A stretch of DNA of 64,000 nucleotides from positions 620,001 to 684,000 of the forward strand of contig JAFLCX010000001.1 in NCBI GenBank assembly GCA_017302635.1, read 5' to 3'. The DNA is from Hyphomicrobiales bacterium (GTDB taxonomy: Bacteria > Pseudomonadota > Alphaproteobacteria > Rhizobiales > Beijerinckiaceae). Below, in pieces: positions 17,651 through 26,505 of this stretch. The notes beneath the pieces are model-generated. The model made no database searches, was not told the origin of the DNA, and saw nothing but the letters and a program-made list of their open reading frames with translations. The position numbers were made by a program, and so were the translations under genes. The number at the start of each line of letters is the position of its first letter. The first letter of the stretch is position 1.

Positions 17651-18039
17651 CTCCCCTCCATCCTTCGAGCAGGTCGTCAACGGTCCGGAAATTGCGCCGC
17701 GTTTTGAGGCCTTTGCAAGCGACCCAGGATTCATTTGCGCGACTGCGAGAACATCTGACCGCTCAAGGAGCCGGTCGGTTTTCGCGAATACTCAGCCACA
17801 CGAAACGAAATGCCACACCTCGCGATCGAGCTGGCATTGCTGGTCGGGCTCGAACGCTGCCTGCACAATGAAGCGTTGGCTTAGCACCCCATTTCAGCCG
17901 GTCGAGGTCTCGTTGGCAGATGCCTGAAGCCGCATGTCAACATGTCGGCCTTTTCAGGTCTTTGCATGCACATTGATAAAACCGGAGGGGGCCTATTTCT
18001 CTTATCGGCCCATGTTGGGCCTGCAGCGCCATTCTCCGC
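17651..18039. other. Intergenic region after tRNA-Ala with no recognisable gene
   Basis: I see no convincing coding sequence here: open frames are short, lack ribosome binding sites and match nothing I know. There is no second copy of the tRNA 3' end in this stretch and no integrase next to the tRNA, so there is no sign of an integrated element despite the tRNA being a common target. Confidence 0.5.
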
Positions 18040-18705
18040 TCACATCGTCATCGCATAGGCGATGGCGGCGTAATGGCAGCCAGCCGCGACCGAGACGAAA
18101 CTGTGCCAGATCACGTTGTTGAAGCGCAGGGACTTCCACACGTAGAACACAACGCCGACAACATAGATGAGCCCGCCTGCAAGCAGAAGATAGAGCGTCG
18201 GCTCGGGTAGTTTCTCGATCATCGGGCGGAGCGCAATCATCGCCGAACAGCCCAGCAGGATATAGATCGCAATCGAGAGTCGATCGAACTGCCCCGGCAG
18301 CGCCACTTTCAGCACGATGCCGGCAATTGCTCCGGCCCAGACAATCGCGCCAAGCGTTATGGCCCAGAACGGGTCGCCCAGCAGCACAAGAAGCGGCGTG
18401 TAGGTTCCGGCAATCATGAGATAAATCGAGGAATGATCGAACCGCCGGAGCACCCATTTCAGCGGTGAGGTGGGAACCAGATTATAGGCAGCCGAAAAGC
18501 CGAACATCGCGAGAAGTCCAATGCCGTAGATCACCACGGCCGACAGCTCGAGGCCGCCGCGCTTGAGCAGAACGAGCACAATCAGCACCGCGAGCCCGAT
18601 GATCGAGGCGAGCAAGGCCACGGCATGGAGTAGCCCGTCGGCGATCAACTCGCCCTGTGTGAAGGGGCGGCGCGTCAATCGTGGGTGGTTGGCAGGCAGG
18701 GTCAT
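18040..18705 (-). CDS. Hemolysin III / PAQR-family membrane protein
   Basis: The protein has 221 residues and seven membrane segments. The conserved polar residues of the family are present: GLLHAVA near residue 25, the RRFDHSSIYLMIAGTYTP segment near residue 88-105, and the C-terminal WHSFVSVAAGCHY. The histidines and aspartate of these motifs form a buried metal site in the related adiponectin receptors. The bacterial members (YqfA, HlyIII) have uncertain roles, probably in membrane lipid homeostasis; hemolysis is not implied. It is divergent from imuA. Confidence 0.9.
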   Translation of the reverse strand: MTLPANHPRLTRRPFTQGELIADGLLHAVALLASIIGLAVLIVLVLLKRGGLELSAVVIYGIGLLAMFGFSAAYNLVPTSPLKWVLRRFDHSSIYLMIAGTYTPLLVLLGDPFWAITLGAIVWAGAIAGIVLKVALPGQFDRLSIAIYILLGCSAMIALRPMIEKLPEPTLYLLLAGGLIYVVGVVFYVWKSLRFNNVIWHSFVSVAAGCHYAAIAYAMTM

Positions 18706-18798
18706 CGGAGTTTCCGGCTTGTTGGGTCGCCAAGGCTACCCGCTTCAGTGCCCAGGACAAAGTGTCGTTTATGATCCTCCGTTCTAAAGGCCTCACCA

Positions 18799-18843
18799 TT
18801 GACTCTCCACCCCTCTTTCCGTTTATAAGAACGTATCATGAAC
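18799..18843 (+). promoter_or_regulatory. SOS promoter with LexA box upstream of imuA
   Basis: A -35 box TTGACT at 18799-18804 is followed after 17-18 bases by an AT-rich -10 (TTTATA/TTATAA at 18822-18828). Directly overlapping its end is GAAC-GTATCAT-GAAC (18829-18843), an exact match to the direct-repeat LexA site GAAC-N7-GAAC of Alphaproteobacteria. The imuA ATG is 16 bases downstream. LexA binding would block the promoter until DNA damage. Confidence 0.88.
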
Positions 18844-18859
18844 ATTTGGGTTCGAAGCC

Positions 18860-19633
18860 ATGTCCCTCCCTCTCAGGAGAACACCCGACTGTCAGGCCCC
18901 TGCATCGCTCGGGTTTTCCCTCGCAGCGGCGGCATTGCATGAGTTCTACGGTGGCGCCGAGGCCGATAGCGTGAGCCTTGCAGCTCTTGCGCTGATGCTG
19001 GGTGCGAGCCGTGGAAAGAAGGCGATGCTCTGGGTTCGACACGAGACCTTGGCGAACGAGACCGGTGCGCCATACCCGGCCGGATTGGCGGAACTGGGGT
19101 TTGACCCGAAACTCCTCCTGCTTGTGCGCGCCCGTGATGTGTCATCCGCGCTTCAGGCGGGCCTCGAAGGGGCACGATGCAAGGCACTCGGCGCGGCGAT
19201 CATCAACATCCGGGGAGAGGCGCGGGCCTATGATCTCACGGCGAGCCGTCGCCTTGCGTTGGCCGCAAAAACCTCTGGCGTGCCAGTTTTCCTGCTGCGG
19301 AGTGGAGCGAAAGCCACGGCAAGCGCCGCTGAAACACGCTGGCAGGTGCGGGCGCTGCCCTCGCGCGCTCTGGCCGCGAAAGCACCGGGGAATCCGGCTT
19401 TTCACTTCACATTGCTGCGTGCACGCAACGGGCAGGAGGGAGCGCAACATCATCTGGAATGGAACCGCGATGCTCAACGCCTTGAAGATCGATTCACCGA
19501 CAGTGGAACCGGATCCGGAACCCGCATCGATGACGGGTCAGGCCCGCCGCTATCTCGCCCTGTGGTTCCCGTTTCTCTCGACCGATCGCGCACGGTGCGC
19601 GATGAGCATTCCCAAGCACAACGGGCGGGATGA
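18860..19633 (+). CDS. imuA: ImuA, RecA-like accessory protein of the SOS mutasome
   Basis: The protein has 257 residues. The RecA-like core runs from about residue 26 (LHEFYGGAEADSVSLAALAL) through AMLWVRHE and the LRARDVSSALQAGLEGARCKALGAAIINI segment to VPVFLLRSGAKATASAAETRW. A canonical Walker A lysine motif is not seen. ImuA supports the ImuB-DnaE2 polymerase in error-prone synthesis across DNA lesions. The last 55 codons overlap the beginning of imuB in another frame (19470-19633). The homologous core appears to end around HHLEWNRDAQRLEDRF, so the rest of the tail may be poorly constrained. Confidence 0.88.
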   Translation: MSLPLRRTPDCQAPASLGFSLAAAALHEFYGGAEADSVSLAALALMLGASRGKKAMLWVRHETLANETGAPYPAGLAELGFDPKLLLLVRARDVSSALQAGLEGARCKALGAAIINIRGEARAYDLTASRRLALAAKTSGVPVFLLRSGAKATASAAETRWQVRALPSRALAAKAPGNPAFHFTLLRARNGQEGAQHHLEWNRDAQRLEDRFTDSGTGSGTRIDDGSGPPLSRPVVPVSLDRSRTVRDEHSQAQRAG

Positions 19634-21095
19634 ACGCCCGTTCGTGTTGGTCGAGAAAGATCGCGGCGCGTTGCGGATCGCGGCGCTCGATCCTGTCGCA
19701 GCACGCGCCGGTCTCAGACTCGGAATGGCGCTCACCGAGGCACGCGCGCTCTGGCCAAACCTTGAAGTTGCGGAAGCCAACAACGAGGCCGACATCCAGT
19801 TTCTGCGCCGCGCGAGTGATATCTGCGATATGTTCACACCCCTCGTGGCCCCCCGCGAGCGCGATGGCCTTATCCTCGATGTCACGGGCTGCGCCCATCT
19901 CTTTGGCGGTGAGGAGGCGATGCTCGGGCGCGCACGGCGCAGGCTTGCGGGCCTCGGGCTCACGACCTGCGCAGCCATGGCCGGCACGCCGGACGCTGCC
20001 TGGGCTTTCGCGCGCTACAGGCGCAACACGATTGCGCTTCCCGGGGAGGAAGAAGCCTTCGCCCGCGCGCTGCCGATCACCGCACTCGATCAATCCACCG
20101 AGGCGACGCTTGCCCTGAGTCGCGCAGGGTTCCGCACCTTGGCTGATCTCGCCGATCGCCCCTCGCACCTGCTCACGGCACGTTTCGGGGCGGGACTTTC
20201 CGATGCCCTGCGCCGTGTTCTCGGGCATGAGGATATCCGCATCACGCCTTTGCGGCCCGCGCCGGAGATCATGGCCGAGAAGCATTTCCCCGAACCGCTG
20301 GGGCTGATCGAAAGCCTGCTCGGCGCGCTCGAACGGCTGGCACAAGATATCGTTGAAGCGCTGGAGCGGCGCGGTGCGGGCGGTCGCGCATTCGAGGCGA
20401 GCTTCTTTCGCTCCGATGGCGCGGTGCGGCGTGTGATGATCGAGACGGCGCAGGGCACCCGCGATCCCGCCGTGCTGATGCGGCTTCTGAAACTCAGGAT
20501 CGATACGCTCGCCGATCCGCTCGATCCCGGTTTTGGCTTTGATGCACTGCGTCTTGCGGTTCATCGCAGCGAGCGTCTCAACGCGCAGCAATCCACGCTG
20601 GAGGGCGGAATCGCGCCTGCACAGGAAGCGGGTGAAATCGCCGCTCTTGTCGATCGCCTCACCGTCCGCTTCGGACGCGAGAATGTGCGGCGGTTTGTGG
20701 GGCGCGACACGCATGATCCGGTCCGTGCCGGGGGCAGCGTGCCGTATCTTTCGGGCCATGCAACGGCCTCTTTTCCCGTGCCCGAGCCGGGGCAGCCGCC
20801 CGCGCGGCCGATCACTCTGTTCGAACATCCTCAACTCATCGAGGTTCTGGCTGAGGTGCCCGACAGCCCGCCCCTGCGCTTTCGCTGGCGGCGGGTGCTG
20901 CATGAGGTGCGCCTCGCGGAAGGCCCGGAGCGCATCGCGCCGGAATGGTGGCGGTCGGGAAATAACGCGCCTGCGACCCGCGATTACTACAGGGTCGAAG
21001 ATGCGCAGGGCCATCGCTTCTGGATTTTCCGCGAAGGGCTCTATGAGGACAGCAATGCCCGCCCTCGCTGGTTTATGCATGGGCTTTTCGCGTGA
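19470..21095 (+). CDS. imuB: ImuB, Y-family-like mutasome protein
   Basis: The ATG at 19470 with GGAA upstream gives 541 residues; an in-frame ATG at 19530, just before RRYLALWFPFLSTDRAR, is an alternative. The protein has the fold of Y-family polymerases, but the catalytic acidic start of that family (DMDAFF) is replaced by LWFPFLSTD, as in other ImuB proteins, so it is expected to be non-catalytic. It serves as the hub that links DnaE2, ImuA and the sliding clamp. The palm and finger region spans roughly residues 20-260. The gene overlaps imuA by 164 bases and dnaE2 by four (GTGA). Confidence 0.9.
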   Translation: MLNALKIDSPTVEPDPEPASMTGQARRYLALWFPFLSTDRARCAMSIPKHNGRDERPFVLVEKDRGALRIAALDPVAARAGLRLGMALTEARALWPNLEVAEANNEADIQFLRRASDICDMFTPLVAPRERDGLILDVTGCAHLFGGEEAMLGRARRRLAGLGLTTCAAMAGTPDAAWAFARYRRNTIALPGEEEAFARALPITALDQSTEATLALSRAGFRTLADLADRPSHLLTARFGAGLSDALRRVLGHEDIRITPLRPAPEIMAEKHFPEPLGLIESLLGALERLAQDIVEALERRGAGGRAFEASFFRSDGAVRRVMIETAQGTRDPAVLMRLLKLRIDTLADPLDPGFGFDALRLAVHRSERLNAQQSTLEGGIAPAQEAGEIAALVDRLTVRFGRENVRRFVGRDTHDPVRAGGSVPYLSGHATASFPVPEPGQPPARPITLFEHPQLIEVLAEVPDSPPLRFRWRRVLHEVRLAEGPERIAPEWWRSGNNAPATRDYYRVEDAQGHRFWIFREGLYEDSNARPRWFMHGLFA

Positions 21096-24000
21096 AACGG
21101 CGCGGCAATCCGGCCTACGCTGAACTCGCCTGCGCGACGAATTTCTCGTTCCTGCGCGGGGCATCGCCTGCGGCTGATCTCGTGCTCACGAGCCTGCTTC
21201 TGGGCCATGCCGGGCTCGGCATCGCCGATCGCAACACGCTCGCGGGGGTGGTGCGGGCATGGTCGGCGCTGAAGGAGTTGCGCGAGGGCGGGGCCTTGCC
21301 ACCCCTCAAGCGGCGCGAGGGTTCGGGGCCGGGCGAGTTTCATCTCGAGCCGCAGCACCTGCCGCTTCCACCGGCCTCCCCTACGTCGGATGACCCCGAG
21401 AGCATCGATTGGCGAGCCCTCGTTCAGGAGCGGGCGCGCGATTTCAAACTCGTCACCGGCGCACGGCTTGCCTTTGCAGATGGCACGCCAGACATCATCG
21501 CCTACCCCGAGAACCGCGCGGGCTGGGGGAGGCTTTGTCGGCTGCTCACTCTGGGCAACCGTCGTGCGAAAAAGGGTGAATGTCATCTCCTTCTCGATGA
21601 CCTTCTCGCCGATGCCCGCAACCTCCTCCTCATCGTGATGACGGAGCGCGATCGGCGAAACCTGTCTGCCCTCCTGCCGCATTTGGCGGAAGCCGCGCCC
21701 GGCGCACTCTGGCTCGGGGCGACCATGCCGCGTCGGGGCGATGACCGGCGAAAGCTCATGGAACTCAGGGACATCGGCGAGAGTGTAGGCATCCCGCTGA
21801 TCGCCACCAATGATGTGCTCTACGCCGACCCATCGGCGCGTGATCTGCAAGATATTCTCGCCTGCATCCGTGAGGGGGGGACCTTGGAGAATGCGGGCCG
21901 CTTGCTGGAAATGAATGCCGAGCGGCATCTGAAACACCCCAATGAGATGGCGCGTCTTTTTGCTGATGCCCCGGAGGCGATCGTCGAGACGCAGCGCCTG
22001 CTCGCGCGCGTGGAATTCGATCTCGGCCAACTTACCTATGAATACCCCGACGAGCCGGTCCCGCCGGGAAAAGATGCGCAGGGCTGGCTCACTGAGCTGA
22101 CCTTCCGCCACGCCGCGATGCGTTACCCGGATGGCATTCCGGCGAAGGTCGAGAAGCTGCTTCATGCCGAACTCACGCTGATCGGCAAGCTCGATTATGC
22201 GCGCTATTTCCTCACCATCCACGACATCGTGCGCGTCGCGAACGACAAGGGAATCCTCTGCCAGGGACGCGGATCGGCGGCGAATTCCGCCGTGTGTTAC
22301 GTGCTGGGCATCACCTCGGTGGACCCGGCCGAGCACAATGTGCTCTTCGCCCGCTTCATCTCCGAGGAGCGCCGCGAACCCCCGGATATCGATGTCGATT
22401 TCGAGCATGAAAGGCGCGAGGAGATCATCCAACATATCTATGAGCGCTATCGTCGCGAGCGCGCGGGACTCGCAGCCACTGTCATCCATTATCGTCCGAA
22501 AAGTGCGATCCGCGAGGTGGGCAAGGTGCTGGGGCTTTCGGAGGATATCACCGCCGCGCTCTCCGGCACGCAATGGGGCAGCTGGGGCTCGGATATCACC
22601 CGCAATCAGGTGAAGCAGGCGGGGCTCGACCCCGATAACCCCTCCATTGCCCGCGCCGTGGGGTTCGCGAAACGCCTCATCGGCTTTCCGCGCCACCTCT
22701 CGCAGCATGTCGGCGGGTTCGTGCTCACGCGTGCGCGGCTCGATGAACTTGTGCCGATCGGCAATGCCGCGATGGCGGACCGCACCTTCATCGAATGGGA
22801 CAAGGACGATATCGATGCGCTGAGGCTGATGAAGGTCGATGTGCTGGCGCTCGGCATGCTCACCTGCATCCGCAAGGCTTTCGAGTTGCTGCGCGATCAT
22901 GAGGGCATCGAGATCGGCCTCGCCGATGTGCCCCCCGATGACAAGCCGACCTATGACATGCTCTGCCGGGGCGACAGCGTGGGAGTGTTTCAGGTCGAAA
23001 GCCGGGCGCAGATCAACATGCTGCCGCGCCTCAAACCGCGCGAATTCTACGATCTCGTCATTCAAGTGGCGATTGTCCGCCCCGGCCCCATTCAGGGCAA
23101 TATGGTGCATCCCTACCTGCGTCGCCGCTCGGGTGCAGAGGCCGTGACCTTCCCATCGCCCGCGCCCGAACATGGCCCGGCGGACGAGCTGCACGCCGTG
23201 CTGGGCAAGACCAAGGGCGTACCCCTCTTTCAGGAGCAGGCGATGCAGCTTGCGATGGTCGCCGCAAAATTCTCCGATATCGAGGCGAACCAGCTCCGGC
23301 GTGCGATGGCGACCTTTCGCAATGTCGGCACGATCGGGCGCTTCGAGAATCTCATGGTCGAGCGCATGGTGGCGCGCGGTTATGCTCGGGAATTCGCGCA
23401 GAACTGCTTCGAGCAGATCAAGGGTTTCGGCTCCTACGGTTTTCCCGAGAGCCACGCGGCTTCTTTCGCGAAGCTCGTCTACATCTCGTCCTGGATCAAA
23501 TGCCATCGCCCCGCGATTTTCGCCGCCGCTTTGCTGAATTCCCAGCCGATGGGGTTTTATGCCCCCGCACAGATTGTGCGCGATGCGCGCGAGCATGGGG
23601 TGGAGGTGCGGCCGGTCGATATCAACCACTCGTTCTGGGATAACGTCATCGAGGGCGACGAAACCGGCACTCTCGCCCTGCGCCTCGGTTTCCGGCAGGC
23701 CGAGGGCATCCATGAGGCGGAGGCCCTGCGCCTTGTCGCGGCCCGGCGCGATGGTTTTGCCTCCATTGAAGAGCTTGCCACCCGCGCCAAACTCTACGGT
23801 CGCCCCATGCGCGCCCTCGCGGATGCCGATGCGTTCCGCTCCCTCAAACTCGACCGGCGGCAGGCTCTATGGGAGGTGCGTCGCCTGCCCGACGATGATC
23901 CTCTACCGCTTTTTGCCGCGAGCGAAGCAGCAGAACTGGGCCTTGAGGCAGACGCCAACCTACCCGCAATGGGCCTCGGGGAGCATGTCGCGACCGATTA

Positions 24001-24565
24001 TCAGACCATGCGGCTCTCGCTCAAGGCGCACCCGATGGCTTTGCTGCGCCCGGTTTTCGCGCGTGAGGGCATATGCACGGCCACCGAGGTCGCGGCGCGC
24101 GCCGATGGGCGCTTCACCCGCATGGCAGGGCTTGTGCTGGTGCGTCAGCGCCCCGGCAAGGGCAATGCGATCTTCATCACGCTGGAAGATGAAACCGGTG
24201 TCACCAATTGCGTGCTCTGGGCGCGGCAATTCGAGGCTTTGCGTCGCCCCGTCATGGCCGCACGGCTGATGCTCGTCGAGGGGCGCGTGCAGAAAAGCCC
24301 CGAGGGGGTGGTGCATCTCATGGCGACGAACGTGATCGACCGCTCGGATGCGCTGGATTTGATGTGGGATGCCCAGCGCTCCGGCCTGGCGCTCACGAAG
24401 TCCCTGCTTTCGCCCGCCGACGAAGGCTCCACGCTCGGCACACCCGGCAATGCGCGCGATGCCCGTCACAGCGTCATCCTCGCGCCACTCCATCTCGCTC
24501 CACCTCCACGCAATCGTCATCCCCGAGATGCACGCATCCTGCCCAAAAGCCGGGATTTTCATTGA
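21092..24565 (+). CDS. dnaE2: Error-prone DNA polymerase DnaE2
   Basis: The GTG at 21092 gives 1157 residues; it overlaps the imuB stop, so translation is coupled. The N-terminal PHP domain begins YAELACATNFSFLRGAS. The polymerase catalytic acidic motif PPDIDVDFEHERRE is near residue 430, and the finger region carries GRGSAANSAVCYVLGIT and the FPRHLSQHVGGFVL motif. A C-terminal OB-fold (about 985-1080) and the tail ending RILPKSRDFH are typical of DnaE2. With ImuA and ImuB it carries out damage-induced mutagenesis. Expression is expected to be controlled by the LexA box upstream of imuA. Confidence 0.96.
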   Translation: MKRRGNPAYAELACATNFSFLRGASPAADLVLTSLLLGHAGLGIADRNTLAGVVRAWSALKELREGGALPPLKRREGSGPGEFHLEPQHLPLPPASPTSDDPESIDWRALVQERARDFKLVTGARLAFADGTPDIIAYPENRAGWGRLCRLLTLGNRRAKKGECHLLLDDLLADARNLLLIVMTERDRRNLSALLPHLAEAAPGALWLGATMPRRGDDRRKLMELRDIGESVGIPLIATNDVLYADPSARDLQDILACIREGGTLENAGRLLEMNAERHLKHPNEMARLFADAPEAIVETQRLLARVEFDLGQLTYEYPDEPVPPGKDAQGWLTELTFRHAAMRYPDGIPAKVEKLLHAELTLIGKLDYARYFLTIHDIVRVANDKGILCQGRGSAANSAVCYVLGITSVDPAEHNVLFARFISEERREPPDIDVDFEHERREEIIQHIYERYRRERAGLAATVIHYRPKSAIREVGKVLGLSEDITAALSGTQWGSWGSDITRNQVKQAGLDPDNPSIARAVGFAKRLIGFPRHLSQHVGGFVLTRARLDELVPIGNAAMADRTFIEWDKDDIDALRLMKVDVLALGMLTCIRKAFELLRDHEGIEIGLADVPPDDKPTYDMLCRGDSVGVFQVESRAQINMLPRLKPREFYDLVIQVAIVRPGPIQGNMVHPYLRRRSGAEAVTFPSPAPEHGPADELHAVLGKTKGVPLFQEQAMQLAMVAAKFSDIEANQLRRAMATFRNVGTIGRFENLMVERMVARGYAREFAQNCFEQIKGFGSYGFPESHAASFAKLVYISSWIKCHRPAIFAAALLNSQPMGFYAPAQIVRDAREHGVEVRPVDINHSFWDNVIEGDETGTLALRLGFRQAEGIHEAEALRLVAARRDGFASIEELATRAKLYGRPMRALADADAFRSLKLDRRQALWEVRRLPDDDPLPLFAASEAAELGLEADANLPAMGLGEHVATDYQTMRLSLKAHPMALLRPVFAREGICTATEVAARADGRFTRMAGLVLVRQRPGKGNAIFITLEDETGVTNCVLWARQFEALRRPVMAARLMLVEGRVQKSPEGVVHLMATNVIDRSDALDLMWDAQRSGLALTKSLLSPADEGSTLGTPGNARDARHSVILAPLHLAPPPRNRHPRDARILPKSRDFH

Positions 24566-24696
24566 GACGGTTGAGCGGCCCCAGGGCGAATTTTCTCAAA
24601 ACCGGAGCGCAAGCAACTCGACACAAGAGGTTGAATTGCAGCGAGAGGCAGGACGGCACTCGATCTGCCGAAAAACTGAGCAGTGTCTCTGTCGTC

Positions 24697-25250
24697 TCAA
24701 GGCCGATTCTTGTAGATCTTGCCGTCCTTCATGATCATGCCGAAATTGGCAACTGGATCCGCAACCAGTTCGAAGTTCGCGAGCGGGTCTCCGTTCACCA
24801 GAATGAGGTCGGCCAAAGCGCCCTCTTCCACAACCCCGAGACGCCCCGAATAGGGACTGCGATTGCCGGACAAGGCGAGCATTTGCGCGTTGTCATGCGT
24901 CACCATTCTGAGAATCTCGGCCGGCGTGAACCAGGGCGTGAGCCTGAGCAGATAGGCATTCTGCTGCGGATTGATTTCGGGCTCGAACAGAAAGTCAGTC
25001 CCCCAGGGCAGTTTTACGCCCAATTGCTTTGCAAGGGGCCAAACCCGGTCCTGACCCTCAATCACGGGCCTGCGCTTGCTTCGGCGTGCCTCTGTCATGT
25101 TAGCAGAGTCAGCCATCAAGGTCTGGAGCGATAACCACACTCCCCGTTCGGCGAGAAGTCGCAACGTCGCCTCATCGAGCATCTGGCCGTGCTCTATGAC
25201 CTTGACGCCGGCCTCTACCGCGCGGCGAACAGCACGCGAGGGGAAGCTGC
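24697..25250 (-). pseudogene. Truncated amidohydrolase (imidazolonepropionase-like), C-terminal remnant
   Basis: The frame encodes the C-terminal half of a metal-dependent amidohydrolase: RAVEAGVKVIEHGQMLDEATL, LPWGTDFLF with the metal-binding aspartate, and VEEGALADLILVNGDPLAN near the end. The N-terminal half with the His-x-His metal site is missing: going upstream the similarity stops near 25250 and an in-frame stop follows near 25272. An ATG at 25182 could make a 161-residue product, but it would lack essential ligands. It lies between dnaE2 and chaA on the opposite strand and is best read as a decayed gene. Confidence 0.85.
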
Positions 25251-25397
25251 GCTTTGGTTTTCCCTCGATACGTCATTGCATTCCCTTGCGCCCCGGCATC
25301 ATCATGGGGACAAAACGGATGAAGGCGAGAGGGTCGGCTGGATTGGCCATCCTATTCCGCAGAATATGCCCATCCGGACACAAGAAGGCGATCGCGC

Positions 25398-26492
25398 ATG
25401 GCTCATCCACTCGACAATCCAACCTGGACATGGGCCGCCCCGGCTGCGGCCTCAGGGTTGTTGGCGCTGAAGCTCGCACATGTCGTCCCGGCCGAAACGC
25501 CGATGGTGCTGATCCTCGCGACAATCATGCTCGGAGCAGCGGTTTTTGCCGCCGTCCATCACGCGGAAATTCTGGCGGTCAAACTCGGTGAACCCTTTGG
25601 CTCAATCCTGCTTGCTGTGGCCGTGACGGTGATCGAGGTGGGGCTCATTGCCTCGATCATGCTCTCCGGTGCGCCCGGTGCCGAGGGAGTCGCCCGCGAC
25701 ACGGTGTTTGCCGCAGTGATGATCGTGCTCAATGGCGTCGTGGGCCTGTGCCTGCTGTTGGGAGGGCGTCGTCATGGAGAGCAGGTTTTCCAACTCCAGG
25801 GAGCCTCGGCGGCGCTCGCCGTGCTCGGGACGCTCGCAGCCATCACGCTGATCCTGCCGAACTTCACGCAGGCGGTGACGGGCCCGTCGTTCTCATCCGC
25901 TCAGGTTCTGGTGATCGGGGTATTTTCCCTCGTTCTGTGGGGCGCGTTTGTCTTCACACAGACCATCAAGCATCGCGCCTATTTTCTCGATCCGGCGGTC
26001 GCGGATGGCTCCGGTGAGCTGCACGAGAAGCCCGATGACAAGGTGGCACTCGCAAGCCTTGGGCTGTTGATCGTCTCGCTTGTTGCGGTAATCTTGCTCG
26101 CGAAAACCCTGTCCCATCCGCTTGACCGGGCCATTGCCGCAGCGGGTTTGCCGCAAGCCTTTGTCGGGGTGGTGATCGCGGCGATCGTGCTGCTCCCGGA
26201 AGGGATCGCCGCGACAAAATCCGCAAGAAACAACCGGCTCCAGAACAGTCTCAATCTGGCCGTGGGTTCAGCAATCGCCAGCATCGGCTTGACCATTCCG
26301 ACTGTCGCCGTGCTGTCTGTGGTCATGGGGATGACGCTGGCATTGGGGGTCACTGCCGCGAACATGACCCTGCTGGTCCTCACCTTGTTTGTCAGTACCT
26401 TGACGCTCGGAACCGGGCGCACAACGACCCTTCAGGGGGTCATACACCTCGTCATTTTCGCGGTCTTCCTGCTGATCTCGATGGTGCCTTGA
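25398..26492 (+). CDS. chaA: ChaA-type calcium/sodium:proton antiporter
   Basis: The protein has 364 residues and about eleven membrane segments. Both cation-binding repeats are present: GEPFGSILLAVAVTVIEVGL (about 66-85) and AIVLLPEGIAATKSARNN (about 265-283), the latter carrying the glutamate of the CaCA superfamily. The wording of the repeats matches ChaA, which exchanges Na+, K+ or Ca2+ for protons at alkaline pH or high salt. AAGGCGA lies before the ATG. The alpha/beta hydrolase gene starts 13 bases downstream, so they form an operon. Which cation is moved cannot be decided here. Confidence 0.88.
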   Translation: MAHPLDNPTWTWAAPAAASGLLALKLAHVVPAETPMVLILATIMLGAAVFAAVHHAEILAVKLGEPFGSILLAVAVTVIEVGLIASIMLSGAPGAEGVARDTVFAAVMIVLNGVVGLCLLLGGRRHGEQVFQLQGASAALAVLGTLAAITLILPNFTQAVTGPSFSSAQVLVIGVFSLVLWGAFVFTQTIKHRAYFLDPAVADGSGELHEKPDDKVALASLGLLIVSLVAVILLAKTLSHPLDRAIAAAGLPQAFVGVVIAAIVLLPEGIAATKSARNNRLQNSLNLAVGSAIASIGLTIPTVAVLSVVMGMTLALGVTAANMTLLVLTLFVSTLTLGTGRTTTLQGVIHLVIFAVFLLISMVP

Positions 26493-26505
26493 GAGGTGAA
26501 CTGCA

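Noticed and set aside
21041..23713. An 890-codon open frame on the minus strand opposite dnaE2
   Set aside because: It mirrors a strongly conserved polymerase gene; its product is rich in Arg, His, Asp and Glu without domains, as expected from reading high-GC codons backwards.
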